32,255 nucleotides of DNA from Bacteroidaceae bacterium (GCA_017379075.1 JAFNXL010000006.1:1-32255), one strand, 5' to 3'. Positions 1 to 8,574 are shown, counted from the stretch's first letter. Notes: generated by a model not told the origin, from the sequence alone. Program-made: numbers and translations.

Positions 1-2493
1 AAGAGCGGTGTGCTGTACGTGGAACTGCTGAACCACGACGGCTATCTGATGGAACGCAAGCTGATTGAAATGAGCCAGGGTGAGGGGCACGGCTTCTTCC
101 ACCTGAAGAACGACTCCAGCCTGTACAGCGGATTCTACGAGCTGCGGGCCTATACACGCTGGCAGCTCAACTGGGGAGAATTTGAGCACAAGAAGACGCA
201 GGCTTCAAGAAAATGGTTCTTCAACAAGACCATGGAATACGAGTTCTTCCGCGACTATGAGAAACTGTACAGCCGTGTGTTCCCCGTCTATGACAAACCG
301 GAAGAAGCGGGGGAATACGTACTGAGCATGAGCGAAAGGCCCAAGTTGCGCTACTACAGCATGAACCCATCGGAAGCGGAAATGACGCTCAGTTTCTTCC
401 CCGAAGGCGGCACGATGGTGGAGGGTCTGCCCTGCCGTGTGGCATTTGAGGCGGCCATGACGGACGGGGAGTATTTGGAAGGGGAACTGACGGTGGAAGG
501 AAAGACCGTCCCCGTGACCGACCGCGGAAGGGGCGTGTTCACCGTTACACCGAAAGCGGGCGAACGGATAAAGGCTGTCTTCCGCACAAAGGAAGGAAAG
601 GAGATAAGCAAGGAACTGCCCAAGGCGGAAGCGCAGGGTGCAACCCTTTGCGTGGAAGAGCGCAACGGCAAATGGACAATAGGCGTGCAGGCATCGGGAG
701 GACTCTCCACAGGAAACATGGCGATGACGCTGATGCACGAAGGAAGGATGATACACTTTGCTCCGCTGGACGGAAAGGCGAAGGCGGAAATCCGTCTGGA
801 CAGCGATACGCTGAAGGCCGGCGTACACCAGGCCACGCTGTACGATGCGGACGGAAGGGTGTGGGCAGACCGTCTGTTCTTTGTGAAGAAAAAAGACATT
901 GAGCGCCCCACGCTGACATTCAACGGTGCGAAGGAACAGTACAAGCCCTACGAACAGATCAGCCTGGGCGTGCAGGGCATCCAGGGAAACACCCGCATAT
1001 CCGTGGCGGTGAGGGATGCCGTGCGCGGTTCGAGGAACGACGACACGGGAAACATCCTGACCGAGATGCTGCTCGCAAGCGAGATAAAGGGCTTTGTACC
1101 GCAGCCGGAATGGTACTTCGAGGCGGACGACGAACGGCACAACCGTGCGCTGGATCTGCTGATGATGGTGCAGGGATGGCGCCGATTCGACTGGAAGGAA
1201 ATGGCGGTGAAGGGCAATTTCATTCCCGTGCATCCAGTGGAGAAGACGCCCTACATCTTCGGCTCGGTGCATACCTATGAGGCGGATGAGGAATACAGCC
1301 AGTTATTGGATAAGAACGACAAAGGGAAATTCCAGACTTTTATGGAGTTTAACAAAATCTTTGGAAAAAAAAGGAAAGGTATTAATTGGCGCGATTCCAA
1401 AGGAAATCGCACACAAATAGGAAAAGATTTGACCAGTGGAGATTGGGAAAAGGATGCCGACACAACAGGATTATCCAGAGAAGAATACAGGAGATGGAAA
1501 GGGGATGGAGAATGGATGAAAAAGAAAATAAACGTACATGGAGTTCTGCACCACAATTATTATGCATATTCAATGGATGCAGAAACATGGGATGGCCAGT
1601 TCCGCTTCAGAGCACAAAAAGTGTACGGCACATGCAAGTTTTTTTTAGGAGCAAAACGATACAGGAAATGGGAAGACACATGGATTTGGGAAAAGGAATT
1701 TTATGCGCCAAAATACTATGTAAGGCTCTCCTTGCCCTACCCTAAGTTTGTTAAGCCCTACAACCACTTCCAAACGGTGCATCGTTCACTGCAAGCGACG
1801 AACAAGGACGACAAACTTTCTATAGAAATGCAGAAGGTAGAGGCCAATACAGGCAACATTATGCGCCCAGTTGTCTGTTTAGATGCATATGACGCCTTCA
1901 ACATGATAGTAGATGCGGGGCTGATGGATGGTTGGTATTCCACTTCCACGATATTTTCCAGAGCACTGGCTCAATATCATGTCGGGCATATGGGACTGGA
2001 AGAAAATTACGAAGTATCAAACCAGCTGAAACAAACAAATGACACAACATCCACAACATTCCGCATAAACGGTATGACTGAAGAGGATACCAACAAAAAG
2101 TTCAGTCGTCTGGGCAAATTGGATTCAGTCTTCATATTTACCGATTACGCTCCGCGCCTCGAGGGCGACAAGCGTTATCACGGAAACGGCCAGCCCAAAG
2201 TCGTAGTGCTCTTCAAACCCGGCAACAGAAAAGCCTACAGCGACCGCTACACCAAGATACAGGGCTTTGCATATCCTGCCGAATGCTACAGTCCCGACTA
2301 CAGCAAGCAGACACCGCCCGAAAGCATCAAGGACTACCGTCGCACGCTGTACTGGAACCCCAACCTGATGCTGGACAAGGACGGAAAGGCCACTATTACA
2401 TTATATAATAACGCGCGCACGACACAAATCAGCGTGGATGCCGCCGGACAGGCAGCGGATGGAACATTGTTGTGGGGGGGGAGAGAACGATGA
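1..2493 (+). CDS. Large macroglobulin/MG2-like surface protein, 3' part (5' truncated by window edge)
   Basis: The frame is open from base 1, so the true start lies upstream and only the last 830 or so residues are present. The first 70 residues read like an MG2-type beta-sandwich (SGVLYVELLNHDGYLMERK, then SGFYELRAYTRWQ). The end (YWNPNLMLDKDGKATITLYNN) resembles the closing beta-strand block of Bacteroidetes envelope proteins that combine macroglobulin-like and carboxypeptidase-regulatory domains, sometimes with a TonB-plug domain; none of these is proven here. No catalytic motif or thioester is visible. Codon use changes inside the gene: about 1300-2150 is clearly A-rich while both flanks are GC-rich. 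The last codons cross a run of eight G (2474-2481), so the C-terminus is sensitive to slippage. A terminator follows at 2556. The precise function is unknown. Confidence 0.85.
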   Translation, partial: KSGVLYVELLNHDGYLMERKLIEMSQGEGHGFFHLKNDSSLYSGFYELRAYTRWQLNWGEFEHKKTQASRKWFFNKTMEYEFFRDYEKLYSRVFPVYDKPEEAGEYVLSMSERPKLRYYSMNPSEAEMTLSFFPEGGTMVEGLPCRVAFEAAMTDGEYLEGELTVEGKTVPVTDRGRGVFTVTPKAGERIKAVFRTKEGKEISKELPKAEAQGATLCVEERNGKWTIGVQASGGLSTGNMAMTLMHEGRMIHFAPLDGKAKAEIRLDSDTLKAGVHQATLYDADGRVWADRLFFVKKKDIERPTLTFNGAKEQYKPYEQISLGVQGIQGNTRISVAVRDAVRGSRNDDTGNILTEMLLASEIKGFVPQPEWYFEADDERHNRALDLLMMVQGWRRFDWKEMAVKGNFIPVHPVEKTPYIFGSVHTYEADEEYSQLLDKNDKGKFQTFMEFNKIFGKKRKGINWRDSKGNRTQIGKDLTSGDWEKDADTTGLSREEYRRWKGDGEWMKKKINVHGVLHHNYYAYSMDAETWDGQFRFRAQKVYGTCKFFLGAKRYRKWEDTWIWEKEFYAPKYYVRLSLPYPKFVKPYNHFQTVHRSLQATNKDDKLSIEMQKVEANTGNIMRPVVCLDAYDAFNMIVDAGLMDGWYSTSTIFSRALAQYHVGHMGLEENYEVSNQLKQTNDTTSTTFRINGMTEEDTNKKFSRLGKLDSVFIFTDYAPRLEGDKRYHGNGQPKVVVLFKPGNRKAYSDRYTKIQGFAYPAECYSPDYSKQTPPESIKDYRRTLYWNPNLMLDKDGKATITLYNNARTTQISVDAAGQAADGTLLWGGRER

Positions 2494-2555
2494 ACGGTGA
2501 GCGAAAAAACGCAATGCGATGCGTTGGCAAAGACAATACGTTGCGTGAGCGGATG

Positions 2556-2595
2556 CAATGCGGTGACTTTATCGGGGCACCGCATTGTCTTTTTT
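2556..2595 (+). terminator. Intrinsic terminator after the macroglobulin-like gene
   Basis: A perfect 10-bp stem pairs CAATGCGGTG (2556-2565) with CACCGCATTG (2578-2587) around a 12-nt loop, followed directly by TCTTTTTTG. This is a standard Rho-independent terminator for the upstream plus-strand gene. A smaller hairpin (AACGCA/TGCGTT) lies just upstream, near 2508-2525. Confidence 0.8.
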
Positions 2596-2619
2596 GAGAA
2601 GAAATACTAGGTTCTCAGA

Positions 2620-2710
2620 GCAGATATACTGCATGGGCCGATGCAGATATACTGCAACGGCTGTAGAAGATATCTTAAACGGGCAATGCAGTACTACTGC
2701 TATGGGAATT
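2620..2710. repeat. Tandem array, about 23-bp period, dyad-containing units
   Basis: Four units start at 2620, 2643, 2666 and 2688. Units 1 and 2 open with GCAGATATACTGCA. Unit 3 contains AAGATATCTT and unit 4 contains GCAGTACTACTGC. Each unit begins with a short inverted repeat (GCAG/CTGC, AAGAT/ATCTT, GCAGT/ACTGC), so the arms differ but stay complementary. The rest of each unit is loosely conserved, with GGGC or CGGC near the end. A fifth, decayed unit may start at 2711. The role is unknown. It sits downstream of a terminator, between convergent genes. Confidence 0.6.
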
Positions 2711-2723
2711 GAGATTTGTTTTA

Positions 2724-2819
2724 CTCACGCAAATCGCGCCAATCCCGCCAAAGGCTTAGAGCAAAATTTGCGAGATCCGTGAGATTATCTCTTCGGACGC
2801 TGCACGCAGACGTCCCTAC
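2724..2819. repeat. Dispersed repeat modules A and B, copy in island 1
   Basis: Module A (2724-2748, starting CTCACGCAAATC and ending CCAATCCCGC) recurs at 17771-17795 with one mismatch. Just after it, TTTGCGAGATCCGTGAGATT (2768-2787) resembles the reverse complement of module A, giving a partly palindromic element. Module B (2791-2819, starting CTTCGGACGC and ending GACGTCCCTAC) recurs at 17858-17886 in the same orientation and at 17735-17762 inverted. These are noncoding dispersed repeats; small open frames crossing them should not be called genes. Confidence 0.8.
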
Positions 2820-2820
2820 T

Positions 2821-2882
2821 TGCTCACCACTCATTGCTCACCACTCATTGCTCACCACTCATTGCTCACTGCTCATCGCTCA
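2821..2882. repeat. 14-bp tandem repeat
   Basis: The unit TGCTCACCACTCAT is present three times exactly, followed by a diverged copy (TGCTCACTGCTCAT) and a partial CGCTCA. The period is 14, not a multiple of three, so it is not a coding repeat. The complementary sequence (GTGAGCAATGAGC type) appears at 17701-17731 in the second repeat island. Confidence 0.9.
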
Positions 2883-2936
2883 AGATTCTGCGGTCATCCG
2901 TCGCATCGGCGTCATCTGCGTGCCATTAAAAAACGA

Positions 2937-3024
2937 AAGGCGCTTTCTTCACAAAGTTAAGGCGATTCATTGCGGAATGAAAGGCGATTCATCGGCAAAG
3001 TAAAGGCGACTCTTTAAAAATAGC
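2937..3024. repeat. Tandem array with exact 22-bp period, AAGGCG core
   Basis: AAGGCG occurs at 2937, 2959, 2981 and 3003, spaced exactly 22 bp each time. Units 2 and 3 share AAGGCGATTCAT; units 1 and 4 keep the core only. Inverted repeats lie between cores, for example TTCATT/AATGAA across units 2 and 3, and CTTT/AAAG in unit 1. From 3025 to 3179 nothing further is recognised before the queG stop codon. Confidence 0.75.
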
Positions 3025-3179
3025 TAAAACCGTAAACACAAAGCGCCATTTATTAGTTAGTTGCGCCGTTCCGCCCAAAACAATGAGCGTCCCTTGTCTC
3101 ATCATTTATGAACGCATTTCTCTCGCATTTCAGCAACAAACAGGATAGTTACAGGCTTGCTAGTGATGGGCATTATGAT

Positions 3180-4073
3180 TTATCGGCGGTCAAGCCGCGC
3201 AATATTACGCATCAATCCTTCGTAGCCGGCGCGTTCTATGGCGCTTTGGGGAAAGAGTTGGCCGTACTGCTCTTCCGTGAGCAGTTTCCACTGATGGGGC
3301 AGCATAGCCAAAAGACGGTCGGAGGGTTGGAACTCGGGCAGGCCAACGGGGGCTTGCTTCATGTAGGGACAGGCTTTCAGACAATGGTCGCAGCCATAGA
3401 ACGTGTCTTCCAAAGCGACATCCGAAGGGAAGGGACCGCGATGTTCTATGGTGAGATAACTGAGACAACGGCGCGCATCGAGGCGCTTGTCCGCAAGAGC
3501 GCCGGCGGGACAGGCTTCCTGACAACGGCTGCACGAACCGCAACGAGGGGAAAGGGGGATGTCGTATCGGTCTGAACGCTGATGCACAAAGAGCTCACCC
3601 AGAAAATGAGTGCTTCCCATGCCGGGAAGGATTAGCTGGGTGTGCTGTCCCTGCCAACCCAGTCCGCATCGCCATGCCCAGTATTTCTCCAACACGGGTG
3701 CGGTGTCCACAAAGCAGCGGCCTGTGGCTCCGATGTCCTGCATCAGCTGGCGGAGGCGCTGGCGCACCACAAGATGATAGTCCTGCCCCTGCGCATACAT
3801 GCTGATGCCGGCGGCCTGACGCAAGGGGCGGTAGGGCAACGCCACGCTGATGACCGTACGCACTCCGGGCACAAGGGCATCAGGATTGTAGCGCAAGCGC
3901 TCGTTGCGGGCCAGATAGCCCATCCCGGCATGGCATCCGTCTGCAATCCAACGGCGGAAACGCTCCCTCACCACAGCGGGCAAGGGAAGGGCGGGAGCCA
4001 GTCCGCAAGCAACAAAGCCAAGGCTCCGAGCCTTGGCTTTGACCATTTCGCTATTCAAACACCCGGAATTCAT
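3180..4073 (-). CDS. queG: Epoxyqueuosine reductase QueG
   Basis: This enzyme carries out the last step of queuosine synthesis, reducing epoxyqueuosine at the tRNA wobble base with cobalamin and two [4Fe-4S] clusters in the cytoplasm. Visible features are the N-terminal KARSLGFVACGLAPA block, the proposed catalytic Asp in FVDTAPVLEK (Asp123), and ferredoxin-like cysteines 178, 181, 184 and 188, then 203, 228, 231 and 235 (CGSCSRCQEACP and CDHCLKACP). The 297-residue length fits the short form of the family without the C-terminal HEAT extension. The start is uncertain: ATG at 4073 overlaps the upstream deacetylase by 23 bp, while ATG at 4046 (MVKAKARSLGF) begins 4 bp after that gene's stop. 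It is the last gene of the GT117-deacetylase-queG unit. Confidence 0.95.
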   Translation of the reverse strand: MNSGCLNSEMVKAKARSLGFVACGLAPALPLPAVVRERFRRWIADGCHAGMGYLARNERLRYNPDALVPGVRTVISVALPYRPLRQAAGISMYAQGQDYHLVVRQRLRQLMQDIGATGRCFVDTAPVLEKYWAWRCGLGWQGQHTQLILPGMGSTHFLGELFVHQRSDRYDIPLSPRCGSCSRCQEACPAGALADKRLDARRCLSYLTIEHRGPFPSDVALEDTFYGCDHCLKACPYMKQAPVGLPEFQPSDRLLAMLPHQWKLLTEEQYGQLFPQSAIERAGYEGLMRNIARLDRR

Positions 4074-4665
4074 ATCCTTCTTGTGTGAGCCATTGCAATG
4101 CCCTTGGAAGGGCGCTTTTGAGCTTGTCTATGCTTTTGAGCGAATCATGAAACGTGATGATGCTGCCGGGGCGTGTGAAGCGCTGCACGTTGTGCAACAC
4201 GTCATCGGCAGTGAGGTAGCGGCTGTAATCGCGCGTAACGACATCCCACATGACCACCCGATAGCCATGCTTGCGCAGCATGTGGTATTGGGCCAGACGC
4301 ATCCATCCGCGCGGCGGGCGGAACAGGTTGGTGCCGAGCAACGCTTCGGCCTGCTCCACATTGTCCATATAATCGGACGTGCTGCGCCAATATCCGCCTA
4401 TGTGGTTGAAGGTGTGGTTGCCAATGCGATGGCCGCGAATGCGCACCTCGTGCAGAAGGTGGGGATACTTGCGCACGTTGTCGCCCACCATAAAGAATGT
4501 GGCGCGGGCGCCGAACCTTTCCAGCGTGTCAAGGATGAAGGGAGTGGCCTCGGGAATGGGGCCGTCATCAAAAGTCAGATAGACGGCCCTTTCCGAGGGA
4601 TTCATTCGCCATAACGCATTGGGATATATCCAACGCAGGTATATTGCCGGCTGTTCAATGAACAT
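4051..4665 (-). CDS. Polysaccharide deacetylase family protein (NodB domain, CE4)
   Basis: A compact 204-residue NodB-type metal-dependent deacetylase. The motifs are TFDDGP (31-36; Asp33 and Asp34), the metal-binding H84-x3-H88 in NHTFNH, RPPRG (116-120) and the late catalytic His in ITFHDS (His173). The family removes N- or O-acetyl groups from sugar polymers or lipid-linked sugars. There is no convincing signal peptide: the N-terminus (MFIEQPAIYLRWIYPNALW) is amphipathic or membrane-adjacent rather than cleavable. This suggests action at the inner membrane, perhaps on a lipid-linked sugar; that is inference. It starts 12 bp after the GT117 gene, so co-transcription and a shared glycan pathway are likely. 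The substrate is unknown. Confidence 0.92.
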   Translation of the reverse strand: MFIEQPAIYLRWIYPNALWRMNPSERAVYLTFDDGPIPEATPFILDTLERFGARATFFMVGDNVRKYPHLLHEVRIRGHRIGNHTFNHIGGYWRSTSDYMDNVEQAEALLGTNLFRPPRGWMRLAQYHMLRKHGYRVVMWDVVTRDYSRYLTADDVLHNVQRFTRPGSIITFHDSLKSIDKLKSALPRALQWLTQEGYEFRVFE

Positions 4666-4677
4666 GATTCGTTTCTC

Positions 4678-7600
4678 TTAAATGCCGAGGTCCATGCCTT
4701 CCAGGCGCGACTGAAGAGAGCGGTTGTAGCCCTCAAGGCGTTCTTCGAAGGTCTTGGCCTCATCACAATTGGCCTCCTTGAGCACTTCGGCTGCGGCATG
4801 CAACTGGTACATATAGTACATGCAGTCACGGTCGTCGCGCAAAAGAATGGAGGTGGGGAGCGAGAGATACCACTCGATGTACTCGCAAGCACCCTGTGCC
4901 ACGGCACGCGACAGATTGATGGCATGGTCAGCCTTCTTCACACGCAATGAAACGCGTGCCAGATCAAGCGATCCGCTGGGATAGTTGTGGGGCACATTCT
5001 CGGGCGAGATAACCTGCTCGGCATAGTCAATCAGCTTGGCCACCTTGTCCGTCTTGCCTTCCTGGAGCAGGCGCAAAGCCAGCTGGGCAAAGGCGCGGCG
5101 ATGGGTGTAGCACATGCGCATTACGGTTTCGTCGAGATAGATGCCGGGCTTGTCCAGACCACCGAACTTGAACTTGTTCATCATGTTGTCATACATGCGG
5201 TCGGTGTCCATGTTCTGGCCGTTGGCCTTGGTGTTGAAGGGGGTGATGCGGTTGACCAAACCTTCCTGTACAAAATAGTTGCCCAGAGAGCCGTAGTTGT
5301 CCGGTCCCACGGTGGTGGCCACATAGAGGGGACGCTCCCAGTTGCACTGTGCCAACATCTCGTACATCATCATCTCGCTCTTGTAGACAGCACGTTTGCC
5401 CTTGAGGCTGATGTGCATGAAGTCGGGGATGCTGTCTCCGGCCAGCATCATGCCACTGCGGCGCACCGCTTCCTTGTCCACGGCAAAGACAATGCTGTCC
5501 GTGGGAATGATCTGCAGTTCGGGGTTGTCATTCAGTACCCACTTGTCTATGATATTGCGCAATTCATAGGGGTTGTCGCCCAATGCCTCGCGCATGGCGG
5601 CTGGGTCGTCCTTGTAGTAGTTGATTACCTGCTCCAGCATGCCGGGACGCACAGCCACGCCCTCGCGCGTACCTTCTACATATTGCAGACGGCTCCAGTG
5701 GATGGGCACTGCGGGACTGTCATAGGCGGGACGCTTCATCTGGTCAATGTACCAGTCGGTCTGCAAATAAGAGAGGTTGCAGACACGGGCGTCTGTGCGC
5801 ATGCCTTCAGTTTCCTGGCAATACCAAAGAGGGAAGGTGTCGTTGTCGCCATTGGTGAACACAATGGGATTCTTGCCCTCGTCCAAAGACTGGAGATAGT
5901 TCTGACCAAAGTCGCGACAAGTATAGCGTCCGCTGCGGTCGTGGTCGTCCCAGGTCTGTCCTGCCATCTGGATGGGCACAAGCACACACAAACAGCTGAG
6001 GCCGGCACACAGGTTCTCGTTGCGCAGAACACGGCGCAAGGCCTCAGCCACTCCAGCCACACCCATACCACACCAAATGGCAAAGGCATAGAAAGAACCG
6101 GCATAGGCATAGTCGCGTTCGCGGGGCTGCACAGGAGTCTGGTTCAGATAAATGACAATGGCCAGACCGGTCATAAAGAACAGGAAGAACACCACCCAGA
6201 ACTGCTTCTCGCCCTCGCCACGATTCTCCTTGGTGTTGCGGAAAAGCTGCCAGAAAAGGCCGATGAGTCCCAAAATCAGGGGCAGGCAATAGAAGACATT
6301 GCGTCCCTTGTTCTCGCGCAATTCGGTGGGAAGCTTGCTCTGGTCGCCCAAACGAAGGTTGTCGAGGAAGGGGATACCGGTAATCCAGTTGCCGTGTTCC
6401 CATTCGCCATGACCCTGAACGTCGTTCTGACGGCCGGCAAAATTCCACATGAAATAGCGCCAATACATGAAGTTGACCTGATAGCTCAAGAAGAAACGTA
6501 TGTTCTCAAACATGGTGGGCACCTTAACCTGAACCAGCTCGCCACAACGGTCATAGGGGACAGTATTGCCCTTAACTCCTCCCAGCCAACTTTCATAGTC
6601 GGCGGCATGGCGCTCGCTGTACATTCGGGGGAAGAGCACATTCTGCGCATAGACGTAGTCAATGTCGTAGCGCTGGATGATGTAGCGGTCCTTTTCCTCG
6701 GGACTGGCTTTTTCCTTGCGCTGGTAAACAGGCGCACCCTGCTTGGAGACGGGGGTGCAATACTGGCCGTCGCTCTTGTATTTCACCTGGCTGGTATACT
6801 GCTGTCCGTAGAACAAAGGACGGTCGCCATACTGCTCACGGCTCAGATAGCTGCCAAGCGTGAAAATGTCCTCGGGACTGTTCTGGTCCATGGGCGTGTT
6901 GGCCGAACTTCTGATTACAATTACGGCATAAGAGCTGTATCCAATCATGATCATGAGCATGCAAAGCAGGCTGGTGTTCATGAGGCGGGCACTGATCCAG
7001 TGGGTCTTGTTCACCTGTCTGTTCAGTACAAAATACAGGAGTGCCAGCACAAGGATTCCGACAAATACGCTGGTGAGGCCATGGCTGTAGAAGGGAATTC
7101 CGAGCATACCCACGCTGAACAGGTAAGAAAGGTTCATGCGCAGGCGGTTGCGCTGGACTGTGGTTTCCCAAATGCTCCACAACACAATACCCACCAAAAG
7201 TATCATATAGACGATCATTCCGGTATTGAAGGGAAGTCCGAGCGTGTTGACAAAGAGCAGTTCGAACCATCCGCCCACCTTTACAATACCAGGCACAATG
7301 CCGTAAAGCACTGCCGCCACCAGGGCAAAACTGCCGGCAAGGGCAATCAGCGAGCCACGGGCATTGGCATTGGGATAACGGCGGAAATAATATACCAGCA
7401 CAAGCGCAGGCAGACAAAGCAGGTTAAGCAAGTGTACGCCGATACTAAGACCCGTCAGATAGGCAATGAAAATGAGCCAGCGGTCTGAATGGGGTTCATC
7501 GGCATGGTCTTCCCATTTGAGCATAAGCCAGAACACCACTGCGGTGAAAAGGCTACTGTAGGCATACACCTCGCCCTCTACTGCACTGTACCAGAACGTG

Positions 7601-8004
7601 TCGCTGAAAGTATAAATAAGCGCACCGGTAAGCGCACTTGCCTCAACGGTAATGAGTTGGCCCAATGTGCTTATCTGTCCGTTGGTTCCTACCAGCTTGC
7701 GAGTGAGGTGGCTGATGCTCCAGAAAAGGAACATGATACATGCCGCACTGAAAAGCGCGCTCATGATATTCACCATCAAAGCCACCTTTGTGGGGTCGCT
7801 TACAAACTGAGTGAAAAGATTACCCGTAAGCATAAAGAAGGGCGCACCGGGGGGATGTCCCACCTCCAGCTTATAGGCGGTGGTAATGAATTCCGGGCAG
7901 TCCCAGAAACTTGCCGTAGGCTCCACTGTGCTACAATACACAAAGGCTGCAATGGCAAATGTAATCCAACCCATCAGGTTGTCTACAAGTCTGAACTGTT
8001 TCAT
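4678..8004 (-). CDS. GT117 / DUF2723 multi-pass membrane protein (TMEM260-like)
   Basis: An 1108-residue protein with many hydrophobic segments in roughly the first 60 percent and a largely soluble C-terminal third. The N-terminus carries the family signature SFWDCPEFI (Asp35, Glu38), with GHPPGAPFF shortly after. DUF2723 proteins have a GT-C fold; the human homologue TMEM260 is a protein O-mannosyltransferase, and the family is nearly universal in Bacteroidetes. A role in lipid-sugar-dependent glycosylation of exported proteins is therefore likely, but donor and acceptor cannot be read from sequence. It is the first gene of a unit with the deacetylase and queG, behind its own promoter-like box. 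A long antisense open frame across it is a codon-bias shadow. Confidence 0.92.
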   Translation of the reverse strand: MKQFRLVDNLMGWITFAIAAFVYCSTVEPTASFWDCPEFITTAYKLEVGHPPGAPFFMLTGNLFTQFVSDPTKVALMVNIMSALFSAACIMFLFWSISHLTRKLVGTNGQISTLGQLITVEASALTGALIYTFSDTFWYSAVEGEVYAYSSLFTAVVFWLMLKWEDHADEPHSDRWLIFIAYLTGLSIGVHLLNLLCLPALVLVYYFRRYPNANARGSLIALAGSFALVAAVLYGIVPGIVKVGGWFELLFVNTLGLPFNTGMIVYMILLVGIVLWSIWETTVQRNRLRMNLSYLFSVGMLGIPFYSHGLTSVFVGILVLALLYFVLNRQVNKTHWISARLMNTSLLCMLMIMIGYSSYAVIVIRSSANTPMDQNSPEDIFTLGSYLSREQYGDRPLFYGQQYTSQVKYKSDGQYCTPVSKQGAPVYQRKEKASPEEKDRYIIQRYDIDYVYAQNVLFPRMYSERHAADYESWLGGVKGNTVPYDRCGELVQVKVPTMFENIRFFLSYQVNFMYWRYFMWNFAGRQNDVQGHGEWEHGNWITGIPFLDNLRLGDQSKLPTELRENKGRNVFYCLPLILGLIGLFWQLFRNTKENRGEGEKQFWVVFFLFFMTGLAIVIYLNQTPVQPRERDYAYAGSFYAFAIWCGMGVAGVAEALRRVLRNENLCAGLSCLCVLVPIQMAGQTWDDHDRSGRYTCRDFGQNYLQSLDEGKNPIVFTNGDNDTFPLWYCQETEGMRTDARVCNLSYLQTDWYIDQMKRPAYDSPAVPIHWSRLQYVEGTREGVAVRPGMLEQVINYYKDDPAAMREALGDNPYELRNIIDKWVLNDNPELQIIPTDSIVFAVDKEAVRRSGMMLAGDSIPDFMHISLKGKRAVYKSEMMMYEMLAQCNWERPLYVATTVGPDNYGSLGNYFVQEGLVNRITPFNTKANGQNMDTDRMYDNMMNKFKFGGLDKPGIYLDETVMRMCYTHRRAFAQLALRLLQEGKTDKVAKLIDYAEQVISPENVPHNYPSGSLDLARVSLRVKKADHAINLSRAVAQGACEYIEWYLSLPTSILLRDDRDCMYYMYQLHAAAEVLKEANCDEAKTFEERLEGYNRSLQSRLEGMDLGI

Positions 8005-8058
8005 TTGTATTTACTTATTTTTTAATTGATTAAACTTTCCTTTTTTGAAAATTCGTTG

Positions 8059-8066
8059 CAAAGATA
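8059..8066 (-). promoter_or_regulatory. Probable -7 promoter box for the GT117 unit
   Basis: On the minus strand the sequence reads TATCTTTG, a match to the Bacteroidetes -7 consensus TAnnTTTG, 54 bp upstream of the GT117 ATG. No good TTG is found 19-21 nt further upstream; that place holds a GGGGACTCCCC dyad (8081-8091). The promoter is therefore only moderately supported. Confidence 0.45.
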
Positions 8067-8124
8067 CGACCTTTTTGTGGGGGGACTCCCCTAACTTATG
8101 TTTTTTTTCGTTAAAATCACTCAA

Positions 8125-8574
8125 TTACACCATATTGATTGCCCAAATAAGTATTGCATAGCGCAAAGCCTTTCCCAAAAAGATACTTATGGCAGTTAGC
8201 ACAACATTGGCGCGCATAAAACCTAATGTAACGCTGATGACATCTCCCAAAAGGGGAATAAAGGCCAGAATCCCCATCCACGCACCTCCGTGATTGAGCC
8301 ACTCCTGCGTGGAGTGTACCTTGTCCGGGGGCACATGCAGATAACGCTCAATCCACTCCAATCGCCCAAGATGCCCAATCCAATAATTGAGCATACTGCC
8401 CAAGCAATTGCCTATTGTGGCACTCAGAAACAGGGGCATCTCCCTCATTCCGGCCAGTTGAAGTCCGGCCAGCACAGCCTCGCTGCTGAAAGGGAAAACG
8501 CTTCCGGCAGCAAACGCGGCTATGAACATACCAACGTAGCCATATTGCAGCATAAAATCTATAAAGGCATCCAT
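8125..8574 (-). CDS. YqaA/DedA-like (VTT domain) membrane protein
   Basis: A small inner-membrane protein of the SNARE-associated/DedA superfamily, YqaA subgroup. It shows an N-terminal hydrophobic helix (YGYVGMFIAAFAAGSVFPFS), a Gly-rich re-entrant-type segment (SATIGNCLGSMLNYWIGHLG) and a second half ending in hydrophobic helices (FIPLLGDVISVTLGFMRAN). DedA-family proteins are linked to membrane-potential homeostasis and lipid-carrier flipping; the YqaA role is not settled. The open frame extends to 8619, but ATG 8574 (MDAFIDFML) gives the usual family start and only 16 bp of overlap with the upstream gene, so it is preferred. It is the last gene of the epsC-to-yqaA unit. Confidence 0.88.
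   Translation of the reverse strand: MDAFIDFMLQYGYVGMFIAAFAAGSVFPFSSEAVLAGLQLAGMREMPLFLSATIGNCLGSMLNYWIGHLGRLEWIERYLHVPPDKVHSTQEWLNHGGAWMGILAFIPLLGDVISVTLGFMRANVVLTAISIFLGKALRYAILIWAINMV

Noticed and set aside
2585-3003. Two small open frames in repeat island 1
   Set aside because: They run across tandem repeats of 14, 22 and 23 bp. The protein repeats (SLLTTH type) are by-products of noncoding repeats.
4987-7488. 833-residue plus-strand open frame
   Set aside because: Fully antisense to the GT117 gene; its His/Val/Gly-rich product has no recognisable domain and follows from codon bias of the real gene.
8081-8091. GGGGACTCCCC dyad as terminator of the YqaA-like gene
   Set aside because: The loop is only 3 nt, the stem is 4 bp and no T-tract follows on the minus strand; it may be chance or an operator.
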